A stretch of 8,341 nt of DNA, taken from Chthonomonadaceae bacterium. GTDB lineage: Bacteria; Armatimonadota; Chthonomonadetes; Chthonomonadales; Chthonomonadaceae. Shown here piece by piece: positions 1-7,234 of this stretch. The stretch's first letter is position 1; each line of letters starts with the position of its first letter. Under the pieces are notes generated by a model, which worked only from the letters and a program-made list of their open reading frames with translations, searched no databases and was not told the origin of the DNA. The stretch is taken from assembly GCA_025355115.1 (NCBI GenBank), contig JANXLO010000181.1, positions 1 through 8,341 of the forward strand, read 5' to 3'. The translations under genes and the position numbers were made by a program.

Positions 1-669
1 GAAATCGAGGATGGAGTGTATCATCTCGGTCTCCTCGGCTTCTAGCACACCCTGCTCTTCACTCGCCTCCACCATCATCTTAAGCTCTTCTTCGTTTACG
101 GCAGGAGTCATAAAGCTGGCTGTGCCGCCGAAAGGGCGGACGACAATATTAGATAGGAACGTGAGGAGAGCGACGACGGGAGTCAGCAGAATCTTCATGC
201 CGTGAATCGGGTAGACCGCGATGAGGGCAAGTCGCTCGGAGTGTCGCAGAGCGAGGCTCTTCGGTGCGATCTCGCCGATGACCAGAGTGAACACTGCGAC
301 GGGAAGGGTAACGCTAACGAGAGCCAGTGTAGCGGCTGAGTTATGGAGCGTCCCCTGCGTGTGCCGCTCGATCCAGCGGGTGAGCGGCCCGATGCTGCTC
401 ACCGCCGCCACAGTTGAGGTCAGCGTGGCGACGATTGTCAGACCTGTCTGAATAGTTGCCTGCATTCGCGTCGGCTGAGAAAGGAGTTGCTCGACCAAGA
501 TCGCGCTGCGGTTTCCCTCCTCCACTAACTGGCGAATGCGAGTCTTGCGAACCGTGATCAGCGCGTACTCAGCGAGCGACAAAAAGGCGTTGACAAAGAT
601 TAGAGCGAGAACAAGGCCCATCTGCCATGCGAACGTCGCCGGTTCAAAAGGTCGTTCATGACTGTCCAA
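1..669 (-). CDS. CNNM-domain membrane protein, HlyC/CorC family (5' part only)
   Basis: The gene runs off the left edge; 223 residues are visible. They form the N-terminal CNNM transmembrane domain, with hydrophobic segments near residues 17-40, 70-95, 115-135 and 155-178, the family motif IGEIAPKSLAL (131-141), and the linker EEELKMMVEASEEQGVLEAEE (193-213) that in this family leads into the paired CBS domains and the CorC_HlyC domain, which lie outside the window. Family members are inner-membrane proteins linked to Mg2+/Co2+ efflux or resistance; the substrate here is not known. I chose the TTG at 669 because AGGGAG lies 9 nt upstream; it overlaps the 3' end of the kinase-PAP2 gene by 14 nt, so the two are probably translated together. 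An in-frame ATG at 621, just before the first membrane segment, is an alternative without a good ribosome-binding site. Family assignment is firm; the exact start is less so. Confidence 0.85.
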   Translation of the reverse strand, partial: MDSHERPFEPATFAWQMGLVLALIFVNAFLSLAEYALITVRKTRIRQLVEEGNRSAILVEQLLSQPTRMQATIQTGLTIVATLTSTVAAVSSIGPLTRWIERHTQGTLHNSAATLALVSVTLPVAVFTLVIGEIAPKSLALRHSERLALIAVYPIHGMKILLTPVVALLTFLSNIVVRPFGGTASFMTPAVNEEELKMMVEASEEQGVLEAEETEMIHSILDF

Positions 670-1504
670 TTAGAGAAACTCCCTCGACGCGCCAGGGGCT
701 TTTTGGCAGCGCCAAACGGATCGGAACCGAACGCGAGGCATGACTTGGTGGCTTCAGCGGAGTCCGTATCCAATGAAAGCGAATCCAGGGCATGACCCAG
801 TAGACCAGTGAAGTCAGGAGGATGGCGAGTACTGCGCCCAAAACCACCTCCTGTAGCGAGTGAACTCCCGCCTCAACGCGGCTCTGAGCCACGAGCATCG
901 CCAGCAGCACCGCGAGAAAAGCGACCATGCTGTTGTTGGCTGTAAAGCAAATCACCATCGCCAGCAGAAAGCCGATCGCGCTGTGCCCGCTGATTATTCC
1001 CCCATGCCACGGGGAACCTGTGTCGCTGAGCAGCTTTGAGATGACGACCACCAGAGCCAACAGGACGATGCCGACGAAGACCACTTTGAAGCCTTCGGGC
1101 TCAAGCTCTTTGGCGAGCGCATTCTGGACTTTGGCCAGTTTGTTAGAAGTGAAAAAGATGAGCACGCCAGCGATGACTGCATTCAGGGAGGCCAAGAGCA
1201 CGGCGCCTGCAGCCACATCCTTGGCGAGCTTTGCCACAGGATTGTAGTTTTCCGTAACCATGTCCACGACATGCTCGATCGCTGTGTTGAACATCTCGGA
1301 GACGACTACCAGTGTGATGGCAAATACCAGCCCCAGCATATCTCGGCTCTCGAGGTCGAGGAGCAAGCCTGACAACAGCACGGCCACCAGAATGAAAAAA
1401 TGGTAGCGCATATGAGGCTGAGTTCGAAAGACATGCAGGATGCCTTCCTGTGCGTGTCTGAAACTGGAAAATGCGCTTTTTATACCGGGCCGTTTGGCGG
1501 ACAA
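656..1504 (-). CDS. Diacylglycerol/undecaprenol kinase fused to PAP2-type phosphatase
   Basis: A two-domain membrane protein of 282 residues. The N-terminal half (about 8-120) is a DgkA-type small lipid kinase with three membrane helices and the signature SEMFNTAIEHVVD followed by AKLAKDVAAGAVLLAS. The C-terminal half (about 140-240) is a PAP2-like phosphatase: SGHSAIGF (motif 2) and SRVEAGVHSLQE (motif 3, SR-x5-H-x3-D with final Asp replaced by Glu); motif 1 is reduced to K-x6-SP. In Firmicutes the kinase phosphorylates undecaprenol or diacylglycerol and PAP2 enzymes remove lipid phosphates, so the fusion would handle both directions of lipid-carrier phosphorylation, but substrate is inferred. 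A conserved kinase-domain Glu (usual TE-x-x-x-R-I-H) appears as TQPHMRYH. Start: TTG at 1504 is 5 nt after AAAAGGAG; the GTG at 1510 overlaps that site. The gene begins 12 nt after ybeY ends. Confidence 0.88.
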   Translation of the reverse strand: MSAKRPGIKSAFSSFRHAQEGILHVFRTQPHMRYHFFILVAVLLSGLLLDLESRDMLGLVFAITLVVVSEMFNTAIEHVVDMVTENYNPVAKLAKDVAAGAVLLASLNAVIAGVLIFFTSNKLAKVQNALAKELEPEGFKVVFVGIVLLALVVVISKLLSDTGSPWHGGIISGHSAIGFLLAMVICFTANNSMVAFLAVLLAMLVAQSRVEAGVHSLQEVVLGAVLAILLTSLVYWVMPWIRFHWIRTPLKPPSHASRSVPIRLALPKSPWRVEGVSLIGQS

Positions 1505-1516
1505 GGACACTCCTTT

Positions 1517-1978
1517 TCAGTGGGCGGGCTTGAGGCTGTTCCCCAAAATGGCGCGTTCGCGCAGTCGCATTTTCTCCGCTCCAGCCGCCGTCTCATCCTC
1601 ATAGCCGAGCAGATGGAGAATGCCATGCACGGTGAGCAGTGCCAGTTCCTCCTCGAGCGGAATGCTCAAGGCGGTCGCCTGACGCTCCGCTGTGTCCAGC
1701 GAAATGATGACGTCGCCCAAAAGCACAGGCTGACCGGGCAGGGTGGGCATGGGCGGCGACCCAGGCACGGAATCCAGGAAGGCGAACGAGAGAACGTCCG
1801 TTGAGCTGTCCACACCGCGGTGGTCGCGATTCAGCGCATGAACCGCCTCGTCATCCGTCAGCAGAACGCTTACCTCGGCGTGAGCTGGACCCTCCTCGCG
1901 CAGGAGACGCTGTGCCGCCTTCCGCAGGCTTGCGGTCGGTATTCGGCGGCGTGTGTCGTTCCGCAGTGAGACGGCCAT
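1517..1978 (-). CDS. ybeY: Endoribonuclease YbeY (rRNA maturation factor)
   Basis: A 153-residue protein of normal length for YbeY, the zinc-dependent endoribonuclease involved in 16S rRNA 3' processing and ribosome quality control. Visible hallmarks are AEVSVLLTDDEAVHALN (34-50), the STDVLSF box (59-65), and the catalytic/zinc motif HGILHLLGYEDET (118-130). H118 and H122 are the first two zinc ligands; the third position, usually His in GYDH, is Asp here (D128). Start ATG at 1978 is supported by GAGGT 6-7 nt upstream and by the N-terminus matching the usual family start. That places the first 128 nt of ybeY inside the 3' end of pgpH in another frame, implying translational coupling. The kinase-PAP2 gene follows after 12 nt. 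Confidence 0.93.
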   Translation of the reverse strand: MAVSLRNDTRRRIPTASLRKAAQRLLREEGPAHAEVSVLLTDDEAVHALNRDHRGVDSSTDVLSFAFLDSVPGSPPMPTLPGQPVLLGDVIISLDTAERQATALSIPLEEELALLTVHGILHLLGYEDETAAGAEKMRLRERAILGNSLKPAH

Positions 1979-4472
1979 ACAGTACCTCGGGTTCCCCGGC
2001 GGTCAAGCCGTCCATTTCGCCGGACTGCCTCAGCGTGTCATCCCCGGCACCTAATGTCTCCAATGGTGAGCCACCGAGGCCCTGCATCGTCCGATCGTTC
2101 ATCGCGATGAAGAGATCCTCGCCCCTGTCCGCACCGCCCTGGCCGCCGTTATCGCCCCCGACAAAGGCTAGCTCGTTTGCCAGTGGCTGAATTGCAGTTG
2201 AGTTAAAAGGGAGAGAAAGAAGCGGCGGCTCGGGCGTGAGGTCTGAGCGGCGCACTTCCATCGGCCTGCCTGTCGCGTTCTGCGGCAATGCGGAGGGATA
2301 GACGATGCGCGCATGCATCATCGCGGAGAGAACGTGCAGAAATGCTCCAGATATGCCCTTGATGTCGCGGAACGTCAGGTCGCACTCGTCAAGTTGGCTG
2401 TCCTCGATCTTACCCTGGATTATGCGGATCACCTCGGCCTCCAGACGCTCTCTGCTCGGCTTTTCGAGGCTGCGAGTCGCCGCCTCCACCGAGTCCGCCA
2501 TCATGACGATAGCTGCCTCTCGGCTCTGCGGCTTGGGTCCGGGGTAGCGGAAGCGCTCCTCCAGGCCAGGAGGCGGCTCCGCGCCGCAGTCCATGAGCGC
2601 CTGATGATAGAAGTAGCTTATGAGAGTAGTGCCGTGATGCTGCGCGACTATGTCTCTGATCTCCGCCGGAAGCCTATGCTCCTGCGCCATCTGCACGCCA
2701 TCGCGCACATGCGCCGTGATGATGAGAGCCGAGAGCGAGGCGCTGAGGCGCCCGTGCACATTGTCGCCGCGCCGCTGGTTCTCAACGAAGAAATCAGGCA
2801 TCTTCATCTTGCCGATGTCGTGGTAGTAGCCGCCCACACGGCAGAGCAAGCCGTCGGCTCCGATAGCCTGCGCGCCCGCCTCAGCCAGAGTGCCGACCAT
2901 GATGCTGTGCGCGTAAGTTCCTGGCGCGACCGTACACAGGTCCCGCAACAATGGTCGCTCGAATGCAGAGAGCTCAAGGAGAGCTGTGTGGGTCAAAATT
3001 CCGAACGGACGCTCGAGAACGAGCAGGCCGAACCAGTAGAGGAAAGCGGCGAACACCGCTGAGCCGACGGCCCATCCGGAGCCGCTCCAAAGCTCGGGCA
3101 ACGGATCACGGAGCATGAGACCAAGCAGCCAGACAAGTCCAAGATTGGCTGCGGCCAGCGCGGCGGTCGCGGCCGGCAGGTTCGTCTTGCGGCGAACGTT
3201 GCCTACGCTGACGATGCCGACAAGGCTGCTCAGCAGAGTCATGACGGTGAAGCGTATCTCGTGATTCATGATGAGGCCAGACTGCACCGCCAGCAGAGCG
3301 ACCACCAGCACGGCAAGGTGCATGTCCAGCAGCACACTGACAAGCATTCCGGCCGCCGCGACGCTCATCAGGCCGAGGTAGCCTACCTGCCCGGCGGAGA
3401 AGGAGCCGCTGAGAAGCGTCCCGCCCAATTTGAGGCCAAGGATGCTGAGGAGGACGATGGCGGCGAGCAGCGAGAGTCGGCGGCGATCCTCGTAGAGCTG
3501 AGGAAGAGTGCGCTTGATCGCATAGACCACCAGAAGCACCATGGCCGCCGAGAGGAGACAGATCGCCGCGCCGGTCGTCGGCTCCATATGCGGGTTTACC
3601 ATGCCAAGCGCGGTGAACTTGTCGAGGTGCTCCTGCGTCACGCGTTCCCCGACGCCGATGATCTTCTCGCCGCGAACGATGTTGCGGGAGATTGGCGTCA
3701 CGGAGTGGATGCCTGCCTCCTGAGCGATCTGCGTCTTTCGGCGGTTGAACAGCCGGTTGGGGCGAAGCGACTGGCGCGCGAGGGCATGTACAATCTCTGC
3801 ATAGTCCGGCGATGAGAGAGCCTCTCTCGCGGCATCAGACACATCATCACCGACATGCTGAAGGTCGTCCGCACGACGGTCGATGTCAGAGTAGTCGCGG
3901 ATTTCGCGCTGCTCTCCCTCAGTAGTAAGGCGGATGGCGGTGGAATGAATCTTCTCGAAGACTGACGGGGAGGAGGCGAGCAGCAGACGGAGCTGGTCGC
4001 GAGTATAGAGAGAGCCGAACTGCGGCAACAGATCGTCCGAAACCTGTGCGGTGTTGGGTGGCCTGATTCCGGGCCTGCGCGTCAGTCGGGCCCGTCCTGC
4101 CTCGATGCGGTCGAAGAATTCCTGCACCGTTTTGCCTGCCGCATAGGCCGCCCCATCCTCCGTGTCATAGACAAGATGGACGGCGTGTTTGGCTGCCTGC
4201 TGCGCCTGCGCCGTGCGCTCGCTGCTGATATAGTAGGCATTGCGAGGGGCGGACACTTCGCGCTCGCTCACCTCTCCCAGTCTGAGGGCGATGCGATCCG
4301 GCATAAGATGGACCGACATGAGGAGGGACAGTACGGCGATGGTGAAAACAAGCAGACTGAGACGCTGCCAATCGAGGCGTTGAGGGGGCGCGTTGTCACG
4401 GCTCGGCGACTTCGCGCCGAACATCCGGGAGTTACGCTGAGAACGACCAAGGGTTTTGAAAGGATTTTTCAT
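1851..4472 (-). CDS. pgpH: 7TM-HD cyclic-di-AMP phosphodiesterase PgpH (YqfF-like)
   Basis: An 873-residue membrane protein. In order: a cytoplasmic N-tail, first membrane helix at about 37-57, a large extracytoplasmic 7TMR-HDED domain (about 60-295), a bundle of membrane helices (about 301-490), and a cytoplasmic HD domain (about 515-725). HD metal-site residues are visible in VAPGTYAHSIMVG, GYYHDIGK (H551, D552), the His of ALIITAHVRDG, QHHGTT and MMADSVEAATR. PgpH of Listeria hydrolyses c-di-AMP to pApA. The usual NPHD segment reads NVHG here. After the HD domain ends at IVYPSALPQ there is an unusual, low-complexity tail of about 145 residues, whose last 42 codons overlap ybeY. Start is uncertain: ATG at 4472 gives a typical N-terminus but has no clear ribosome-binding site; ATG at 4523 or TTG at 4535 are in frame. 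A consensus promoter lies upstream at 4634-4662. Confidence 0.92.
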   Translation of the reverse strand: MKNPFKTLGRSQRNSRMFGAKSPSRDNAPPQRLDWQRLSLLVFTIAVLSLLMSVHLMPDRIALRLGEVSEREVSAPRNAYYISSERTAQAQQAAKHAVHLVYDTEDGAAYAAGKTVQEFFDRIEAGRARLTRRPGIRPPNTAQVSDDLLPQFGSLYTRDQLRLLLASSPSVFEKIHSTAIRLTTEGEQREIRDYSDIDRRADDLQHVGDDVSDAAREALSSPDYAEIVHALARQSLRPNRLFNRRKTQIAQEAGIHSVTPISRNIVRGEKIIGVGERVTQEHLDKFTALGMVNPHMEPTTGAAICLLSAAMVLLVVYAIKRTLPQLYEDRRRLSLLAAIVLLSILGLKLGGTLLSGSFSAGQVGYLGLMSVAAAGMLVSVLLDMHLAVLVVALLAVQSGLIMNHEIRFTVMTLLSSLVGIVSVGNVRRKTNLPAATAALAAANLGLVWLLGLMLRDPLPELWSGSGWAVGSAVFAAFLYWFGLLVLERPFGILTHTALLELSAFERPLLRDLCTVAPGTYAHSIMVGTLAEAGAQAIGADGLLCRVGGYYHDIGKMKMPDFFVENQRRGDNVHGRLSASLSALIITAHVRDGVQMAQEHRLPAEIRDIVAQHHGTTLISYFYHQALMDCGAEPPPGLEERFRYPGPKPQSREAAIVMMADSVEAATRSLEKPSRERLEAEVIRIIQGKIEDSQLDECDLTFRDIKGISGAFLHVLSAMMHARIVYPSALPQNATGRPMEVRRSDLTPEPPLLSLPFNSTAIQPLANELAFVGGDNGGQGGADRGEDLFIAMNDRTMQGLGGSPLETLGAGDDTLRQSGEMDGLTAGEPEVLYGRLTAERHTPPNTDRKPAEGGTASPARGGSSSRRGKRSADG

Positions 4473-4633
4473 GGGCGTCGCGCCGAGTGGCCGACAGACG
4501 AGAACTTCCTGCTGAAGCGACATGCCTGCCGCCAAATGCCGAAACAGGCTGAATGAAAGTCAAATTACTAATTGGCTTTTGCCGGATGATAGCAATGAAG
4601 GGCGCACACTCTGAGAAGCGTTCGCGCCTATGT

Positions 4634-4662
4634 ATTATAGAAGACAGGCAAACCTCTGTCAA
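4634..4662 (-). promoter_or_regulatory. Perfect-consensus sigma-70 promoter for the pgpH unit
   Basis: Reading the minus strand, TTGACA (4662-4657) is followed by exactly 17 nt and then TATAAT (4639-4634). Both boxes match the housekeeping sigma consensus at all 12 positions with ideal spacing. Transcription would begin near 4627, giving a leader of about 105 nt to ATG 4523 or about 155 nt to ATG 4472. The site lies in the gap after folD, so pgpH-ybeY-kinase-CNNM can be expressed apart from nusB-folD. No operator repeat was evident around it. Confidence 0.85.
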
Positions 4663-4793
4663 GTTCAATTTGCCAAACCAACCATGGATGGCATTTTTTA
4701 GCCTTGGCGCTGAGGCTGTGGTATCGGGGAGTTTATTCCTGGACCTGCCAGTCATTCACGAATATGGCCTGCAAGCAGACGACATGCCTGAGC

Positions 4794-5669
4794 TCACCCT
4801 ATTCGGCCCTGCGCGGCTCGCAGCGTGTTGCGCAGCAGCATCGCAATCGTCATCGGCCCTACGCCGCCTGGAACCGGAGTGATAAAGCCTGCGACTCTCT
4901 TAGCGGACTCGAACTCCACATCTCCGACATCACCGCTACGGCCCTCTACACGGTTGTAGCCGGCATCGATCACCGCCGCTCCTGACTTGAGCATAGCACC
5001 GGTGATGAGTTCGGCTTTGCCGACGGCGGCCACGAGGATATCCGCTTGACGGGTGAACCCCGCCAGGTCGGAGGTGCGCGAATGGCAGATCGTCACTGTG
5101 GCGTTTCGGTTGAGCAGCATCATCGCGACCGGCTTGCCCAGAATTATGCTGCGACCGACGACCACGGCAGTTTTCCCCTCGATTTGGACACCATATCGGT
5201 CGAGAAGTTCCACGATGCCAGCGGGAGTGCAGGAGGAGAAGGCGGGCTCGCCGTTGATCAGACCGCCAAGGCTCATTCTGCTGATGCCGTCAATATCTTT
5301 CTCCGCGCAGACCTTGTCAAGAACGGCGGGCTCATGCAGATGCTTCGGCAGGGGATGCTGGACTAGTATTCCGCTGATAGCCTCATCCGCGTTCAAACGT
5401 GCCACGAGATCCTCGGCCTGTGCCTGCGAGCAGTCCGTCCCGAGCCGATGCACGGAGGAATCCATGCCGACCCACCGGCAGGCTTTCTGCTTCATGGAGA
5501 CATAAGTCTCGGACGCGGGGTCCGCTCCGATTAGCACGGCGGCGAGATGCGGAGCCGGTCTGCCCGCCCCGACAAGCTCTGTCACACCCTGGGCGATTTC
5601 GGCACGGATGGCCCGCGCCGTCGCTGTCCCGTCCATCAACACTGCGGCCTGACGCGCCTGTTCGGTCAT
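4794..5669 (-). CDS. folD: Bifunctional methylenetetrahydrofolate dehydrogenase/cyclohydrolase FolD
   Basis: A 291-residue cytoplasmic enzyme of usual length that interconverts 5,10-methylene-THF, 5,10-methenyl-THF and 10-formyl-THF, using NADP+ in most bacteria. Signatures are all present: ETYVSMKQKA (Y56 and catalytic K60), ILVQHPLPKH (Q104), EKDIDG (D125), SCTPAGIVELL (146-156), the nucleotide-binding GRSIILGKPVAMMLL (172-186), and the C-terminal PVPGGVGPMT (265-274). The common PCTP reads SCTP and GKS/GRS-xVVG-KP reads GRSIILGKP, both mild variants. The ATG start overlaps the nusB stop in an ATGA arrangement, with GAGGAG 11 nt upstream inside nusB, so the two genes form one unit. No clear terminator follows on this strand. 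Confidence 0.97.
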   Translation of the reverse strand: MTEQARQAAVLMDGTATARAIRAEIAQGVTELVGAGRPAPHLAAVLIGADPASETYVSMKQKACRWVGMDSSVHRLGTDCSQAQAEDLVARLNADEAISGILVQHPLPKHLHEPAVLDKVCAEKDIDGISRMSLGGLINGEPAFSSCTPAGIVELLDRYGVQIEGKTAVVVGRSIILGKPVAMMLLNRNATVTICHSRTSDLAGFTRQADILVAAVGKAELITGAMLKSGAAVIDAGYNRVEGRSGDVGDVEFESAKRVAGFITPVPGGVGPMTIAMLLRNTLRAAQGRIG

Positions 5670-6760
5670 TCCGTTTCGTTCTCCTCGAGCTCCGCGATCT
5701 CGGGTAGGTCGAGTACGGCGTCCTCCGTGTCGATCTCCAGAGAGTTGTCCTCTGCGGCCTTCGCTGCATCCCCCAATTTCGTCACCAGAGCTCCGAGAAC
5801 GCCGTTGACGAAGCGACTTGAGTCCGCGGTGCTATATTTCTTTGCCAACTCTACGGCCTCGTTGATGGATGCGCTGGCGGGGATGCCCGGCATGTACATC
5901 ATCTCGAACGCCGCCATGCGGAGGATGTTACGATCCACTGAGACGAGCCGCTCCAGGCCCCAGCCCGATGCGAGCTCAGAGATGGGGGGGTCGATCTCTT
6001 CACGCCGCGCCTGCGTTCCCTGAACCAGCTTGGAGGTGAACGCCGCGACGCGCATCCAGTCCGCGGTCTGCTTCTTGACTATCTCCCCGATTTTTTCCCA
6101 TCGGCTGGCGTTTGCGGCATTGAACTGCTCACGCTCGGTCAGCAGCCAATCGGCAAGGGCTGCGGGCGGCAGCTCGAACGGCATTCGCTCTCTCAGCGAC
6201 TTGGCGAAAGCGCGTCCCCGCGTACGCATATCAGCTTCCATCTGCTTCTGATATCTCTCCCGCCCGAGCTGATCTTCCTCGAATTGCCGTTTGCCCATAG
6301 GAAAAACAGCGCGGAAATCGTCGGCGAAGCGTTGCAGCCTCGCACGCTCCTCCTGAGACAGATGCGCGGTCGGCACGTCTGTCATGGGGTCCGGCAACGG
6401 GGTCAGAAGGCGAGGCGGGCTGAGGCGGACAGCGGGCAGGATAGTCTTGAAGGCGCGCTCCACGCGCAGCTCCTGCCAGTAGGGGGCCTCTTCGAGCAGG
6501 CGTTCGATGCAAGTGGCGGTCGCTCGCTCCATTGGAAGCGTCATCGCGGGGAGAGTGTCGCGGAGATCGGCTGTGACATACTCCAGACAGGCGAGCTCCG
6601 CAGAGGAACCGCTGGCGGTGCGGGACCCACGCTGGACAAACTCCCCGCGCAGGCGCTCCAGGGCAGCCTCCTGCGCCTCCTCCAATCCCACCTTCCCCAC
6701 ATCCATCTGATACAGTATTTTCAAGGCCCATTCCCGGGCCAGACGACGCGAACTAATCAA
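5666..6760 (-). CDS. nusB: Transcription antitermination factor NusB with large internal insertion
   Basis: NusB binds boxA RNA with NusE (S10) in rRNA antitermination complexes. The N-terminus (SSRRLAREWALKILYQMDVG, 3-22) and the C-terminal half (about 241-327: KLVQG, EEIDPPISE, GWGLERLVSVDRNILRMAAFEM, INEAVELAKKYS, RFVNGVLGALV) are typical. Usual NusB length is about 130-170 residues; this one has 364. The extra roughly 190-200 residues lie between the first helix and the C-terminal core (about 35-235); they are helical and charged in appearance (for example QEERARLQRFADDFRAV), with no domain I recognise. An acidic tail follows the core. Start TTG at 6760 is decided by GAGGAG at 6772-6767, 6 nt upstream; no in-frame ATG fits. 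No stop or frameshift interrupts the gene, so the insertion looks genuine. Confidence 0.93.
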   Translation of the reverse strand: MISSRRLAREWALKILYQMDVGKVGLEEAQEAALERLRGEFVQRGSRTASGSSAELACLEYVTADLRDTLPAMTLPMERATATCIERLLEEAPYWQELRVERAFKTILPAVRLSPPRLLTPLPDPMTDVPTAHLSQEERARLQRFADDFRAVFPMGKRQFEEDQLGRERYQKQMEADMRTRGRAFAKSLRERMPFELPPAALADWLLTEREQFNAANASRWEKIGEIVKKQTADWMRVAAFTSKLVQGTQARREEIDPPISELASGWGLERLVSVDRNILRMAAFEMMYMPGIPASASINEAVELAKKYSTADSSRFVNGVLGALVTKLGDAAKAAEDNSLEIDTEDAVLDLPEIAELEENETE

Positions 6761-6766
6761 GCGAAA

Positions 6767-6772
6767 CTCCTC
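6767..6772 (-). promoter_or_regulatory. Ribosome binding site fixing the TTG start of nusB
   Basis: GAGGAG on the minus strand is followed by a 6-nt spacer (TTTCGC) and then TTG at 6760. An ATG overlapping this site at 6774 is out of frame. This decides the non-ATG start. Confidence 0.8.
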
Positions 6773-6818
6773 ATTGGATCAGCGGTTCACATTCGACATT
6801 TAGGATGGTCATGTCGAT

Positions 6819-6824
6819 ATTATA
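6819..6824 (-). promoter_or_regulatory. Possible -10 box of a nusB-folD promoter
   Basis: The minus strand reads TATAAT here, about 58 nt upstream of the nusB TTG start, a sensible leader length. No convincing -35 hexamer lies 16-18 nt upstream (the bases there are close to CACATG) and no TGn extension directly abuts the -10 box. The call therefore rests on position and a perfect -10 match only. Confidence 0.4.
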
Positions 6825-7033
6825 CCGCAGATGCCTTTGCTCATGTGTGCGTAATAACTGCTTCGGACAGAAAGCGCCAGTCCAAACTTCAGATGCAGCA
6901 TCGGGATATGGCTGGCCTATCGGGCTCAAACTCGTTTAGGTGCAGGCACGGCGTCCCACTAGTGCTGCAAAATGGTGAATGTTGCCTAACGTGAAGCCAT
7001 GCGGAGTCGGAATCAGCGAGGTTATGGAATAGA

Positions 7034-7058
7034 GGAGTGAACTCCTCCACTGATTGAC
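7034..7058 (-). repeat. Left inverted repeat of MITE-like element
   Basis: On the minus strand this begins GTCAATCAG and ends in the palindrome-like GGAGTTCACTCC. It differs at two positions from the plus-strand copy at 7210-7234. Confidence 0.75.
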
Positions 7059-7209
7059 GATCAGCGGAGCCTACATCGAAACGCTCTGCCGCAGGCATTT
7101 CCCCACTCCTATGAATGAAGAGTGGTGGGAGTCGCTGCTCGCACTTTGTTAATTGACGAGCAGGACGACATATGAAGTGATTGTCGTTTCCGAAGGAAAC
7201 CCCCAGAAG

Positions 7210-7234
7210 GTCAATCAGAGGAGGAGTTAACTCC
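7210..7234 (+). repeat. Right inverted repeat of MITE-like element
   Basis: The plus strand begins GTCAATCAG and ends with the perfect 12-bp palindrome GGAGTTAACTCC. It pairs with the inverted copy at 7034-7058. Confidence 0.75.

Noticed and set aside
2313..3815. Long plus-strand frames (2313-3062 and 3261-3815) antisense to pgpH
   Set aside because: They are mirrors of a strongly conserved HD/membrane protein, rich in Arg, His and Glu, with no family resemblance or ribosome-binding site; typical of the antisense of a high-G+C gene.
4698..4715. Small stem AGCCT/AGGCT with an adjacent A/T run downstream of folD, as a terminator
   Set aside because: The T-run is on the wrong side for the minus strand (the minus strand reads A after the stem), and the stem is only 5 bp.
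4432..4755. 107-codon minus-strand ORF spanning the pgpH promoter
   Set aside because: It covers the consensus promoter and the pgpH N-terminus in a different frame and has no recognisable motif.
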